Below, in pieces: positions 43,466 through 51,475 of a DNA stretch of 64,000 bases; position 1 is the stretch's first letter, and every line of letters begins with the position of its first letter. Source of the stretch: Hymenobacter psoromatis. Its GTDB lineage: Bacteria; Bacteroidota; Bacteroidia; Cytophagales; Hymenobacteraceae. Under the pieces are notes generated by a model that had not been told where the DNA came from, did no database searches, and was given only the letters and a program-made list of their open reading frames with translations. Position numbers and translations under genes: made by a program. Location: contig NZ_JAIFAG010000001.1 of NCBI RefSeq assembly GCF_020012125.1, positions 62,001 to 126,000 of the forward strand. Direction: 5' to 3'.

Positions 43466-45844
43466 CTAAAACGGCACGCGCACGCGGAGCTGAATATTCT
43501 GGCCCACGTCGGCGGTGTAGTAGCGGAAACGGTTGAGGTAATCGCGGTATTCGCGGTTTAATAAGTTGCTGGCCGTCAGGCTGATGTCGAACAGCTGGTG
43601 ACCGGCGTGGAGCAGGGTGCCGGCCTCGGCTCCCCATAGGTCATAGGCGGCCGGGGCGGGGGCGTAGTCGCCGCTGGCCGGCGTGCAGCCCTGGCGGGCC
43701 ACAAACTGGTTATTGAGGCCCACGTAGCTCTGGCGCAGCGGCCCGGCATCGCCGCCCAGGCTAAATCGCACGCCGTTCTGCCAGCGGTTGGGCGGCGCGT
43801 AGATGAGGTAGTCGTGGGCGCTCTCGTTGTAGGCCCACAGCAGCGAGGCCGACGAACTGAAGGTCAGCCGCGGCACCGGCCGGTAGCTCATGCGCGCGTC
43901 AAGGCCCTTGAAGAGCGCGTTGGCCTGCGTATAGTCGAAGGCCGGGTAGGCCCCGCGCACGGTGCGGATGTAGCGCCCCGCTGGGGCCAGGTACAGGTAG
44001 TTGCGGATGTAGTTGACATAGCCGCCCACTTCGCTCTCCACCTTCGTTCCGCTGTATAAAAGGCTGGCGCTGCCGTTGTAAGCCTGCTCCTTAGTCAGGT
44101 TCGGGTCACCGATTTCGTAGGTGGCCGCGCTCTGGTGCACGCCGGCCGCGTACAGCTCATTCACGGTAGGCGGCCGCCAGGCGGTGGCCAGGTTGGTGCT
44201 CAGCGTGAGGCCGTGGCCCAGGTCGAGCAGGCCGCCCACGGTGCCCGTCACGGCTTGGTAGATGGTGGTGGGCCGCGTGATGCGGCCGGTGCTCACGTCG
44301 GTAAAAAAGGCCCGCAGCCAGCGGTAATCATAGCGCAGGCCGCCTTCCAGGGTCAGGCGTTCGCCGCGATGCTTGCCCAGCACGTAGGCCCCCGCCCCGT
44401 AATTGCGGAAGTTGGGAATCAGAAACTGGTATTCCCGAATGTTGGCCTGCGTCACACCCTGGAAGCCCGCCGTAGCCGAACACGGCCCGGTGGTGGGCGT
44501 GAGGTAGGCTAGGTCGAGAGTGTGCGAGGTCAGGCTTAGAAACAGGTCGGGCACATCGCCCAGCGCCGGGTTATAGGGCAGTTGGTCGCCGTACTCCGAG
44601 CGGGCGTCTGTTTGGCGGGCGTAGGTGGCCTGCACCTGGCCGCCGCCCGGCAGCGTGGCCGTGGCTTTGGTCTTGAAGAGCTGGTGTACCACCGCCTGGT
44701 AGGGCCGGCTGATAGTATAGGTAAACACGTCTGGCGTCAGTGGCCGGTTGCGGTCAATGGCACTCAGCAAGTCCGTCACCGAGCCCGTTTCGGAGCCCGA
44801 AAAGATGCCCAGCTTGGTATCGAAGCGGCTGAAAAACAGTTCGGTAGCGATAATGCCCCGGTGATAGTTTAGCGCCAGCGAGTAGTTCTGCTCCTGCAAG
44901 CCGGTGTTAGTGATGTAGTAGTTCGCCGAGCGCGCCGTGCCGGCCCGCCGCAGCGTGCCCTGCACCCGGTAGCTGAGGCCGTGCAGCAGCCCCCGCCCCC
45001 GCCCGCCGCCCCCGCCCGCCGAGTCGGCCGGAATGGCACCCTGCACGAAGGCCGAAGCCGCGCCCAGCCGGCCGTTGGTCATACCCACCAGGTTCACCTC
45101 GCCGCCTACCCCCGCCGTGTCGGGCAGGGCCGCCGGCTCCACCAGCACCACGCCGCCGATGGCATCGGCCCCATAGCGGATGCTGGCCGCGCCCTTAATC
45201 ACGGTGAGGCGGGTAGCGGTAAAGGGGTCAATCTCGGGTGCGTGGTCGTTGGCCCACTGCTGGCCCTCCTGCCGCACACCGTTGTTCAGAATCAGCACCC
45301 GGTTGCCGTACAGGCCGTGAATCACGGGCTTGGCAATCGTGGGGCCGGTCTGGATGCTGTACACCCCCGTAATGCCCTGCAAGGCGGCCGCCAGGTTGAG
45401 GCCCCGCGTTTGCTGCAAGGCCCGCCCGGTCAGTGTAGTCTGGCTCTGGCTGATGAGCGGTCGGGTCTCCTTAGCCCCATCTACCCGCACCTCGCCCAAC
45501 TGCCCGGCGGCGGCTTTTAGCTTGATATCCAGGTTGGTCACGCTGCCGCGCATCGTCACGGTCAGCACCTGCTCGGCGTAGCCCACGAAGGTGGCGTGCA
45601 GGTGGTACTTCCCCGCGCACAGCTGGTTAAAGTGGTAGTGGCCATCGGCATCGGCGGCTTCGGCGGCGCTGGTTTCATCCAGCCGCAGCACGGTGCCCGG
45701 CAGCGGCTCGCCGGTGCGCTGGTCCGTGATGCGCCCCGCCAGGTTCAGCGCGCAGGCCGGGGTAGGCTCTACCTGGGCTTGCGTACCAAGGGGTACGCCG
45801 CCCAGCAGCCAAGCCAGCACCAACAGCCCCCGCCCGGCCGCCAC
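43466..45844 (-). CDS. TonB-dependent receptor (His-rich cluster)
   Basis: 792 aa from GTG at 45844, chosen because a good signal peptide follows at once (AAGRGLLVLAWLLGGVPLGT); a GTG at 45931 gives 29 more residues with no export sense. Domains: carboxypeptidase-regulatory-like (LAGRITDQRTGEPLPGTVLRL), plug (GVYSIQTGPTIAKPVIHGLYG; GAASIRYGADAIGGVVLVEP) and barrel ending in GQNIQLRVRVPF with the terminal Phe expected by the BAM machinery. An imported metal or metallophore is inferred from the cluster. Downstream of the small His-rich protein by about 130 bp. Confidence 0.93.
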   Translation of the reverse strand: MAAGRGLLVLAWLLGGVPLGTQAQVEPTPACALNLAGRITDQRTGEPLPGTVLRLDETSAAEAADADGHYHFNQLCAGKYHLHATFVGYAEQVLTVTMRGSVTNLDIKLKAAAGQLGEVRVDGAKETRPLISQSQTTLTGRALQQTRGLNLAAALQGITGVYSIQTGPTIAKPVIHGLYGNRVLILNNGVRQEGQQWANDHAPEIDPFTATRLTVIKGAASIRYGADAIGGVVLVEPAALPDTAGVGGEVNLVGMTNGRLGAASAFVQGAIPADSAGGGGGRGRGLLHGLSYRVQGTLRRAGTARSANYYITNTGLQEQNYSLALNYHRGIIATELFFSRFDTKLGIFSGSETGSVTDLLSAIDRNRPLTPDVFTYTISRPYQAVVHQLFKTKATATLPGGGQVQATYARQTDARSEYGDQLPYNPALGDVPDLFLSLTSHTLDLAYLTPTTGPCSATAGFQGVTQANIREYQFLIPNFRNYGAGAYVLGKHRGERLTLEGGLRYDYRWLRAFFTDVSTGRITRPTTIYQAVTGTVGGLLDLGHGLTLSTNLATAWRPPTVNELYAAGVHQSAATYEIGDPNLTKEQAYNGSASLLYSGTKVESEVGGYVNYIRNYLYLAPAGRYIRTVRGAYPAFDYTQANALFKGLDARMSYRPVPRLTFSSSASLLWAYNESAHDYLIYAPPNRWQNGVRFSLGGDAGPLRQSYVGLNNQFVARQGCTPASGDYAPAPAAYDLWGAEAGTLLHAGHQLFDISLTASNLLNREYRDYLNRFRYYTADVGQNIQLRVRVPF

Positions 45845-45980
45845 GCGGCCGTTTGCAAGAGATATACCCAAGATAATGAGAAAATTGCGCCGCCCACGGG
45901 CGGCCAGTACGGCCGCGGCCGGCCCGCCCACGGCGGTCCTGGCACCCTACGGCGGCTCAGAATTAAACCAGACGGGAGCC

Positions 45981-46343
45981 TTACCCCACCGGGGGGCCGC
46001 GTAGCGCCGTGCGCCGTAGCTCGGTGGCCGAGCAGGCCAGCGTGAAGGGTATCGCCAGCGGCTGATAGCTCAGCAGCACGCGGGGCAAGGGCATCACCAC
46101 CGGCGGGGAAGCCACGAAGGGCACGTTGTAAAACGTGTCTTCGTGGCAGTGCGTGTGCTTGGGCGTGAGCAGGGCCTTGCCCGCCACAGCGTGGCTGTGG
46201 CCCCGGCCGACCGTGAAGGCCAGTTCCTCCGTGGTATGCTCGTGGCCGTGCAGCGCCAGCACCCATGCCTCCGGCAGCAGCGTCCGCGTGAGGCAGAGCA
46301 GCAATAGAAAGGCGAGGTAGGGACGAAAAGCAGACCGCAACAT
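45981..46343 (-). CDS. small His-rich exported protein
   Basis: 120 aa. Signal-like N-terminus (YLAFLLLLCLTRTLLPEAWV) then clusters of His: HGHEHTTEE, GRGHSHAVAG and PKHTHCHEDTFYNVPF (His plus Cys). Such short His-rich proteins are often encoded just upstream of metal-related TonB receptors in Bacteroidota. Probably binds transition metal in the periplasm (inference). First gene of the transcription unit, with a structured leader and a TAGCTTTG promoter in front. Confidence 0.7.
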   Translation of the reverse strand: MLRSAFRPYLAFLLLLCLTRTLLPEAWVLALHGHEHTTEELAFTVGRGHSHAVAGKALLTPKHTHCHEDTFYNVPFVASPPVVMPLPRVLLSYQPLAIPFTLACSATELRRTALRGPPVG

Positions 46344-46351
46344 GCTGGCAT

Positions 46352-46400
46352 AAGGAAAGCAGAGGCAACTACAAAGCCGGTAGCCAATACTGCTTTCCTT
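46352..46400 (-). promoter_or_regulatory. leader hairpin of the His-rich/TonB operon
   Basis: Outer 11-bp stem AAGGAAAGCAG/CTGCTTTCCTT, symmetric 6-base internal loops, an inner CTAC/GTAG stem and a 7-base loop. It lies between the -7 box and the start codon (8 bases from the ATG), so it would be the 5' end of the mRNA. It does not match a riboswitch class I know. Confidence 0.55.
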
Positions 46401-46404
46401 TTGA

Positions 46405-46412
46405 CAAAGCTA
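46405..46412 (-). promoter_or_regulatory. candidate -7 promoter element of the His-rich operon
   Basis: Minus strand TAGCTTTG (TAnnTTTG), just upstream of the leader hairpin. Confidence 0.55.
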
Positions 46413-46578
46413 CTGATAAATCACTGGAAAGCTTTCGCAAAAAAGCAACAATGTTTCAAATAATGGTCACGTTATGTTTGTTCGCCTCGAAGTTTCCGGC
46501 ATGGAAATAGAAAGAGGCCGGCCTTCGCTGGGGAAGTGTACCCCGCCCTGCACCTTACGTTCAGCGCAAGCAGCCAGC

Positions 46579-46629
46579 CCTACCCTCATTTGTGGCCGGT
46601 AAGCACCGCCGGCTTCAAATGAGGGTAGG
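46579..46629. repeat. intergenic hairpin
   Basis: CCTACCCTCATTTG and CAAATGAGGGTAGG (14-bp perfect stem) enclose an inner GCCGG/CCGGC stem. No adjacent gene ends here. It may be part of a small RNA or an unlinked terminator. Confidence 0.6.
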
Positions 46630-47014
46630 TTCTGGGGCTACCTGCCGTTTCCCGCTCTACCTTGCCATACTTTTTGCGGACTGACAGCGCTGCGCTTCCC
46701 ACGTATAAGCCCGGCGCTGGCCAACGCATACTGGGCCGACCAGCCGCCACCTGATAGTAGAATTTTGAGTGGATGAAGAGTCGATAAAATAATTTTAAAA
46801 AATATAGTAGTAACTAATAAAAACTGGTAAACATTTAACTTTTATTAATACTAAAAAACTGCACGCTACCCGCTTTAAGTCCAGGGAATGGCTTATTGAA
46901 AAAAAGTTAGACTTAGAACGACCACTCTTAAGTCTTTTTCGTAAGTGGGCCGATTCTCTCTTTTTCTATCTTCCACTTGATTGTATTTAGTAAAGATGCT
47001 TACGGTTTAGCTAT

Positions 47015-47512
47015 ATGATAATTGACTCTGTTAAAGAGCTTTGTGTGCAACATGATGTCGCGCTCGGGGTAGCGCGGATTGCGTGGGTAGGTGGTCGCCA
47101 AATGAGTGGCTTCCGCGAGGCATTTGGGCAAATATGTCAACTAGTACGCCAGCTGGGAGTAAAGCGGGTGTTGCTGGATATGAACACTTTGCCCGATATT
47201 TCGGTCTATGACCAGCTATGGCTGAGCAAGAGCTTTATTCCCTCCCTGCTCACCCTGCCCCTGCGACAGGTGGTAGTGGTGCTCACGGCCAAGCGCATCT
47301 ACAACCAGCACGTAGTGGAGGACCTGCTGGGCGCAGTGAGCCTGCACATTCGGTTCGATTTGCAATTTTTCGCGCAGTCCGAAGCCGGCATGCACTGGCT
47401 CACCGACTACTCGCCCCGCCTGCCGGCCCTGCTCATCGAATGGGTGCAACACTGCGCCCGCACCAGCAAAACCGACGACGTGGCCGGTCCCCGCGCGTAT
47501 TACCAACTGTAG
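47015..47512 (+). CDS. STAS-like cytoplasmic protein of unknown function
   Basis: 165 aa. Alternating strands and helices with LGVARIAWVGGRQMSGFREA, VKRVLLDMNTLPDISVYDQL and RQVVVVLTAKRIYNQHVV fit the SpoIIAA-like/STAS alpha-beta fold (about residues 15-125); no phospho-Ser motif is obvious. Hymenobacter genomes carry many such short proteins. It is followed by htpG but has its own stop and a 126-bp gap. Confidence 0.6.
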   Translation: MIIDSVKELCVQHDVALGVARIAWVGGRQMSGFREAFGQICQLVRQLGVKRVLLDMNTLPDISVYDQLWLSKSFIPSLLTLPLRQVVVVLTAKRIYNQHVVEDLLGAVSLHIRFDLQFFAQSEAGMHWLTDYSPRLPALLIEWVQHCARTSKTDDVAGPRAYYQL

Positions 47513-47638
47513 CCTGGCGGCTCGGCTGCCAGGTTGGCAGCCAGCACCCGCTTGGAACACCCTTTGAAATGGAAGGTTGACGCACGGCCCCGGCCTGTTA
47601 GTCAGCCTTTTGTTGTTTTCCACCATTTCGCTATTCCC

Positions 47639-49468
47639 ATGTCCGAAACCGGCTCTATTTCCATTCACACCGAGAACATCTTCCCCATTATCAAGAAGTT
47701 CTTGTATTCTGACCACGAGATTTTCCTGCGCGAGCTCGTCAGCAACGCCGTTGATGCCACGCAGAAATTGCAAAGCCTGGCCCGGCAGGGCGAGTTTACC
47801 GGCGAGCTGGGTGAGCTGAAAGTGCGCGTGACTGTGGATAAGGAAGCCCGCAAAATCACGGTGTCGGACCACGGCCTGGGCATGACGGGCAATGAAATCA
47901 AGAAGTACATCAACCAGATTGCTTTCTCCGGCGCTACCGAGTTTGTGGAGAAGTACAAGGAAACCGATGCGCAGGCTAAAGACCAGATAATCGGGCAGTT
48001 CGGCCTGGGCTTCTACTCGGCCTTCATGGTGTCGAAAGAAGTGGAAATCTGGTCGAAATCCTATAGAGAAGATGCCCTGACCGCGCACTGGATTTGCGAC
48101 GGCAGCACGCAGTTTACCCTGGACGAGCCCACCGGCGAGCACGCCAAGGCCGAGCGCGGCACTGATGTGGTGCTGCATGTAGCCGAAGACTCGGACGAGT
48201 TTCTGGAGGAAGCCCGTTTGCGTACCATCCTCACCAAGTACTGCAAGTTCCTGCCCGTCCCGATTGAGTTTGAGGGTCAGCTAATTAACGATACGACGCC
48301 CATCTGGACCAAGCAGCCGGCCGACCTGACCGATGAGGACTACCGGAAGTTCTACCACGAGCTGTATCCGATGAGCATGGATGAGCCGCTGTTCTGGATT
48401 CACCTGAACGTGGACTATCCGTTTCACCTCACGGGTATTTTGTACTTCCCGAAGGTGAAGGACGAGCTGCAATTTCAGCGTAATAAGATTCAGCTCTACT
48501 CGCGGCAGGTATTCATCACCGATGAAGTGAAGGATGTAGTACCCGAGTTTCTGATGCTGCTCCACGGCGTGATTGACTCGCCCGATATTCCGTTGAACGT
48601 GTCGCGTAGCTTCCTGCAAGCCGATGCCAACGTGCGCAAAATCAACACCTACATCACCCGTAAAGTGGCTGATAAGCTGGCCGAGCTGTTTCGCAAGGAC
48701 CGCGCTGGCTACGAGGAAAAATGGGCTGATATTGGGGTGTTTGTAAAGTACGGGATGCTCTCGGATGATAAGTTTTACGAGCGTGCCAAGGACTTTGTGC
48801 TGCTGAAAAGCGTGGAGGGTAAGCTATACACGCTCACCGAGTACACCGAGCATATTCAGGCCAATCAGCAGGACAAAGACGGCAACACCGTAGTACTTTA
48901 TACCACCGACGCCGAGCGCCAGCACGGCTTCGTGGCGGCGGCCCAGGAGCGCGGCTACGACGTGCTGAATATGGACCAGGTGCTCGACCCGCATTTCATT
49001 GGTTTGCTGGAGCAAAAATTGGAGAAAACCACGTTCAAGCGCGTAGACTCGGCCACAGCCAGCCAGCTCATTGAAAAAGAAGAGGCCCCGGCTAGCGTGC
49101 TGAGCGAAGACGACCAGAAGAAGCTAGAGGAAACCTTTAAAAGCGCTATCCACAACGAGACCATGCACGTCAAAGTGGCGGCCCTTTCGCCGCAGGATGC
49201 GCCAGTGGTCATCACCCAAAACGAGTTTATGCGCCGCATGAAAGACATGCAGCGCACCGGTGGCGGGGGCGGCATGCAGATGTTCGGCTCCCTACCCGAC
49301 TCGTTCGACGTGACGGTGAACGCCAACAGCCCGCTGGTGCAAAAGGTGCTGGCCGACGGCGGCGAAACCATTGCCAAGCAGGCCTTCGACTTGGCCCTGC
49401 TCACGCAAGGGATGCTGAAGGGCGAGGCGCTTACGGCCTTCGTGAAGCGTAGCACGGAGCTGCTGTAG
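47639..49468 (+). CDS. htpG: molecular chaperone HtpG (Hsp90)
   Basis: 609 aa from the ATG at 47639. The GHKL ATPase domain has FLRELVSNAVDATQKL, VSDHGLGMTGNEIKKY and IGQFGLGFYSAFMVS; the middle domain has PLFWIHLNVDYPFHLTGILY and GVIDSPDIPLNVSRSFLQ; a C-terminal dimer domain follows with MRRMKDMQRTGGG. ATP-dependent chaperone for late folding in the cytoplasm. Terminator at 49493. Confidence 0.97.
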   Translation: MSETGSISIHTENIFPIIKKFLYSDHEIFLRELVSNAVDATQKLQSLARQGEFTGELGELKVRVTVDKEARKITVSDHGLGMTGNEIKKYINQIAFSGATEFVEKYKETDAQAKDQIIGQFGLGFYSAFMVSKEVEIWSKSYREDALTAHWICDGSTQFTLDEPTGEHAKAERGTDVVLHVAEDSDEFLEEARLRTILTKYCKFLPVPIEFEGQLINDTTPIWTKQPADLTDEDYRKFYHELYPMSMDEPLFWIHLNVDYPFHLTGILYFPKVKDELQFQRNKIQLYSRQVFITDEVKDVVPEFLMLLHGVIDSPDIPLNVSRSFLQADANVRKINTYITRKVADKLAELFRKDRAGYEEKWADIGVFVKYGMLSDDKFYERAKDFVLLKSVEGKLYTLTEYTEHIQANQQDKDGNTVVLYTTDAERQHGFVAAAQERGYDVLNMDQVLDPHFIGLLEQKLEKTTFKRVDSATASQLIEKEEAPASVLSEDDQKKLEETFKSAIHNETMHVKVAALSPQDAPVVITQNEFMRRMKDMQRTGGGGGMQMFGSLPDSFDVTVNANSPLVQKVLADGGETIAKQAFDLALLTQGMLKGEALTAFVKRSTELL

Positions 49469-49492
49469 TTTTTGGGTTGTTAGCTTTTTAAG

Positions 49493-49526
49493 AAAGCCCC
49501 GTTGCCAAGCTGGCAGCGGGGCTTTT
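49493..49526 (+). terminator. Rho-independent terminator of htpG
   Basis: AAAGCCCCG-T-TGCCA pairs with TGGCA-G-CGGGGCTTT over a 3-base loop, followed by T. Confidence 0.88.
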
Positions 49527-49531
49527 TGCGT

Positions 49532-49642
49532 GTAGCGTGAAGTTTCTCAACTTCGTGCGCGAGCGCCGCGAGCAGGCAGAACCGCACAGTGCAAACGACG
49601 ATGCTCGCCGTGCTTGCGTACGAAGTGGAAACTTCGCGCTAC
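49532..49642. repeat. imperfect inverted repeat (GCGAAGTTT family)
   Basis: GTAGCGTGAAGTTTCTCAAC at 49532 and the near-complement at 49616-49642 (GCGTACGAAGTGGAAACTTC) bracket about 55 bases. A palindromic repeat between htpG and the esterase. Confidence 0.7.
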
Positions 49643-49650
49643 TTTTCGCC

Positions 49651-51279
49651 ATGAAACTGCTACTTTTCCTACCCCCCCTTTTCCTGACCATCGTGGCCGT
49701 GGCTCAGAAGCCTGCTTCCAACCTTGCCCAAAACCAGGTGCAGGTAGCCGGCGGCCGGCTGGCCGGCGCTACTGCCGCCAGCGGCATCCACGAGTTCAAG
49801 GGTATTCCCTACGCCGCGCCGCCCGTGGGCGAGCGTCGCTGGCAGGCCCCGCAGCCGGCCGCGAAGTGGACCAACGTGCGACCGGCCACGCAGTTTGGGC
49901 CGCGCGCCATGCAGCTGCCGCTATTTGGCGACATGAATTTTCGCTCGAATGGCGTGAGCGAGGACTGCCTGTACCTGAACGTGTGGACGGGCGCGAAAAC
50001 GGCCCAGGAAAAGCGGCCGGTGCTGGTGTATTTCTACGGCGGCGGTTTCGTGGCCGGCGATGGCTCGGAGCCGCGCTACGACGGCGAAAGCCTGGCCAAG
50101 CAAGGCATCGTGACCGTGACGGTGAACTACCGCCTGGGCGTGTTCGGCTTTATGGCCCACCCCGAGCTGACCAAGGAATCGCCGCACCACGCCTCGGGCA
50201 ACTATGGTCTGCTCGACCAGCAAGCGGCCATGCAGTGGGTGCGGGCCAATATCGCGGCCTTTGGCGGCGACCCGCAGCACGTTACCATTGGGGGCGAGTC
50301 GGCGGGCTCGTGGTCGGTGAGCGCGCAGCTAGCCGCGCCGGCTTCTAAAAACCTACTGGTGGGTGCCATTGCCGAAAGCGGCTCGCTGCTGGGCTTGCAG
50401 CCGCTACCCACCCTGGCGCAGGGCGAGCAGACGGGGGTAGGGTTTGCTACCAGCCTGGGTGCCTCTTCACTGGCTGCGTTGCGGGCGCTGCCGGCCCAGC
50501 AGCTGCTGGAGGCCAGCGGCAAGCAGGGCGCGCCGCGCTTTGCGCCCATTGTGGATGGGTATTTTCTGCCGCGCTCGCCGGCCGAGATTTTTGCCGCCGG
50601 CCAGCAGGCGCACGTGCCGCTGCTGGTGGGCTGGAACTCGCAGGAGATGGGCTACCAGATGGTGCTGGGCCCGAACGCGCCCACGGTAGCCAACTACAGC
50701 GCCGCCGTGCAAAAGCTGTATGGCGAGCAGGCGGCTGACATTCAGCGCCTCTATCCCGCCACTACCGACGCGCAGGCCGAGCAGGCCGCCACCGACCTGG
50801 CCAGTGACCGCTTCATCGCCTACAGCACCTGGAAGCTGGCCGATGCCCAGCTCCAGACCGGCGGCCAGCCGGTATACCGCTACCTCTACGCCCGCCCCCG
50901 CCCGGCCATGACGCCCGCAATGGGCAACGCCACCGCCAACCTGGCCGGCGGCGTCACCAAGGGTACCGGCGCGGCCCCTACCCCCGCCCCGCCCGCCAAG
51001 GGTGCCGTGCACTCGGCCGAGATTGAGTACGCGCTGGGCAACCTGCCTACTAACAAGGTATTTGCCTGGACGCCCGATGATTACCAGGTGTCGAAAGTGA
51101 TGCAGGGCTATTTCGCCAACTTCATCAAAACTGGCAACCCCAACGGCGTGGGCCTACCCCCCTGGCCAGCCGCCAGCCAGCAGAATGGCCAGGTGATGCG
51201 CCTTGACGTGACCACCCAGGCCGGGCCCGACCAGACGCGCGCCCGCTACCAGTACCTGGAGCAGCATGCAACTAAATAA
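49651..51279 (+). CDS. carboxylesterase, type B
   Basis: 542 aa from the ATG at 49651. Signal peptide (KLLLFLPPLFLTIVAVAQ). The oxyanion region YFYGGGFVAGDGSEP and the family signature SEDCLYLNVWTG are clear. The catalytic Ser is in TIGGESAGSWSV (near residue 215); the Glu and His are expected near residues 330 and 430-455, where GAVHSAEIEYALGN supplies the His. Secreted hydrolase of esters, like para-nitrobenzyl esterases. Terminator follows at 51303. Confidence 0.93.
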   Translation: MKLLLFLPPLFLTIVAVAQKPASNLAQNQVQVAGGRLAGATAASGIHEFKGIPYAAPPVGERRWQAPQPAAKWTNVRPATQFGPRAMQLPLFGDMNFRSNGVSEDCLYLNVWTGAKTAQEKRPVLVYFYGGGFVAGDGSEPRYDGESLAKQGIVTVTVNYRLGVFGFMAHPELTKESPHHASGNYGLLDQQAAMQWVRANIAAFGGDPQHVTIGGESAGSWSVSAQLAAPASKNLLVGAIAESGSLLGLQPLPTLAQGEQTGVGFATSLGASSLAALRALPAQQLLEASGKQGAPRFAPIVDGYFLPRSPAEIFAAGQQAHVPLLVGWNSQEMGYQMVLGPNAPTVANYSAAVQKLYGEQAADIQRLYPATTDAQAEQAATDLASDRFIAYSTWKLADAQLQTGGQPVYRYLYARPRPAMTPAMGNATANLAGGVTKGTGAAPTPAPPAKGAVHSAEIEYALGNLPTNKVFAWTPDDYQVSKVMQGYFANFIKTGNPNGVGLPPWPAASQQNGQVMRLDVTTQAGPDQTRARYQYLEQHATK

Positions 51280-51302
51280 CTCATCCCCTACTTGCTGCCA
51301 GG

Positions 51303-51336
51303 CCCGGTCGGAGACATCTTCGACCGGGCTTTTTTG
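51303..51336 (+). terminator. Rho-independent terminator of the carboxylesterase
   Basis: GCCCGGTCG, 10-base loop, CGACCGGGC, then six T. Confidence 0.9.
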
Positions 51337-51440
51337 TAAAGGAAAAAAGGAGTATTTACAGAAAAAAGCTGTGTGCAAGGCGCAATCGGCTCCATTTTCG
51401 CGTTAAAGCGCGGGTGCCCCCAACCGGCCCCGCTGGGCGC

Positions 51441-51448
51441 TATTTTTG
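51441..51448 (+). promoter_or_regulatory. candidate -7 promoter element of the AsmA-like gene
   Basis: TATTTTTG, a TAnnTTTG match, 28 bp before the ATG. Confidence 0.5.
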
Positions 51449-51475
51449 CCCGACGTTATTTAATTACCTCTTCTG

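Larger units (their letters stand above)
46344..47014. other. 671-bp intergenic region with two large hairpins
   Basis: No credible gene on either strand. It contains the leader hairpin and promoter of the His-rich operon (46352-46412), a stable 51-bp hairpin at 46579-46629 and an AT-rich stretch (about 46750-47000) before the STAS-like gene. Confidence 0.7.

Noticed and set aside
43814..44512. Plus-strand ORFs inside the second TonB receptor
   Set aside because: Shadows of the receptor gene; high-GC sequence keeps antisense frames open.
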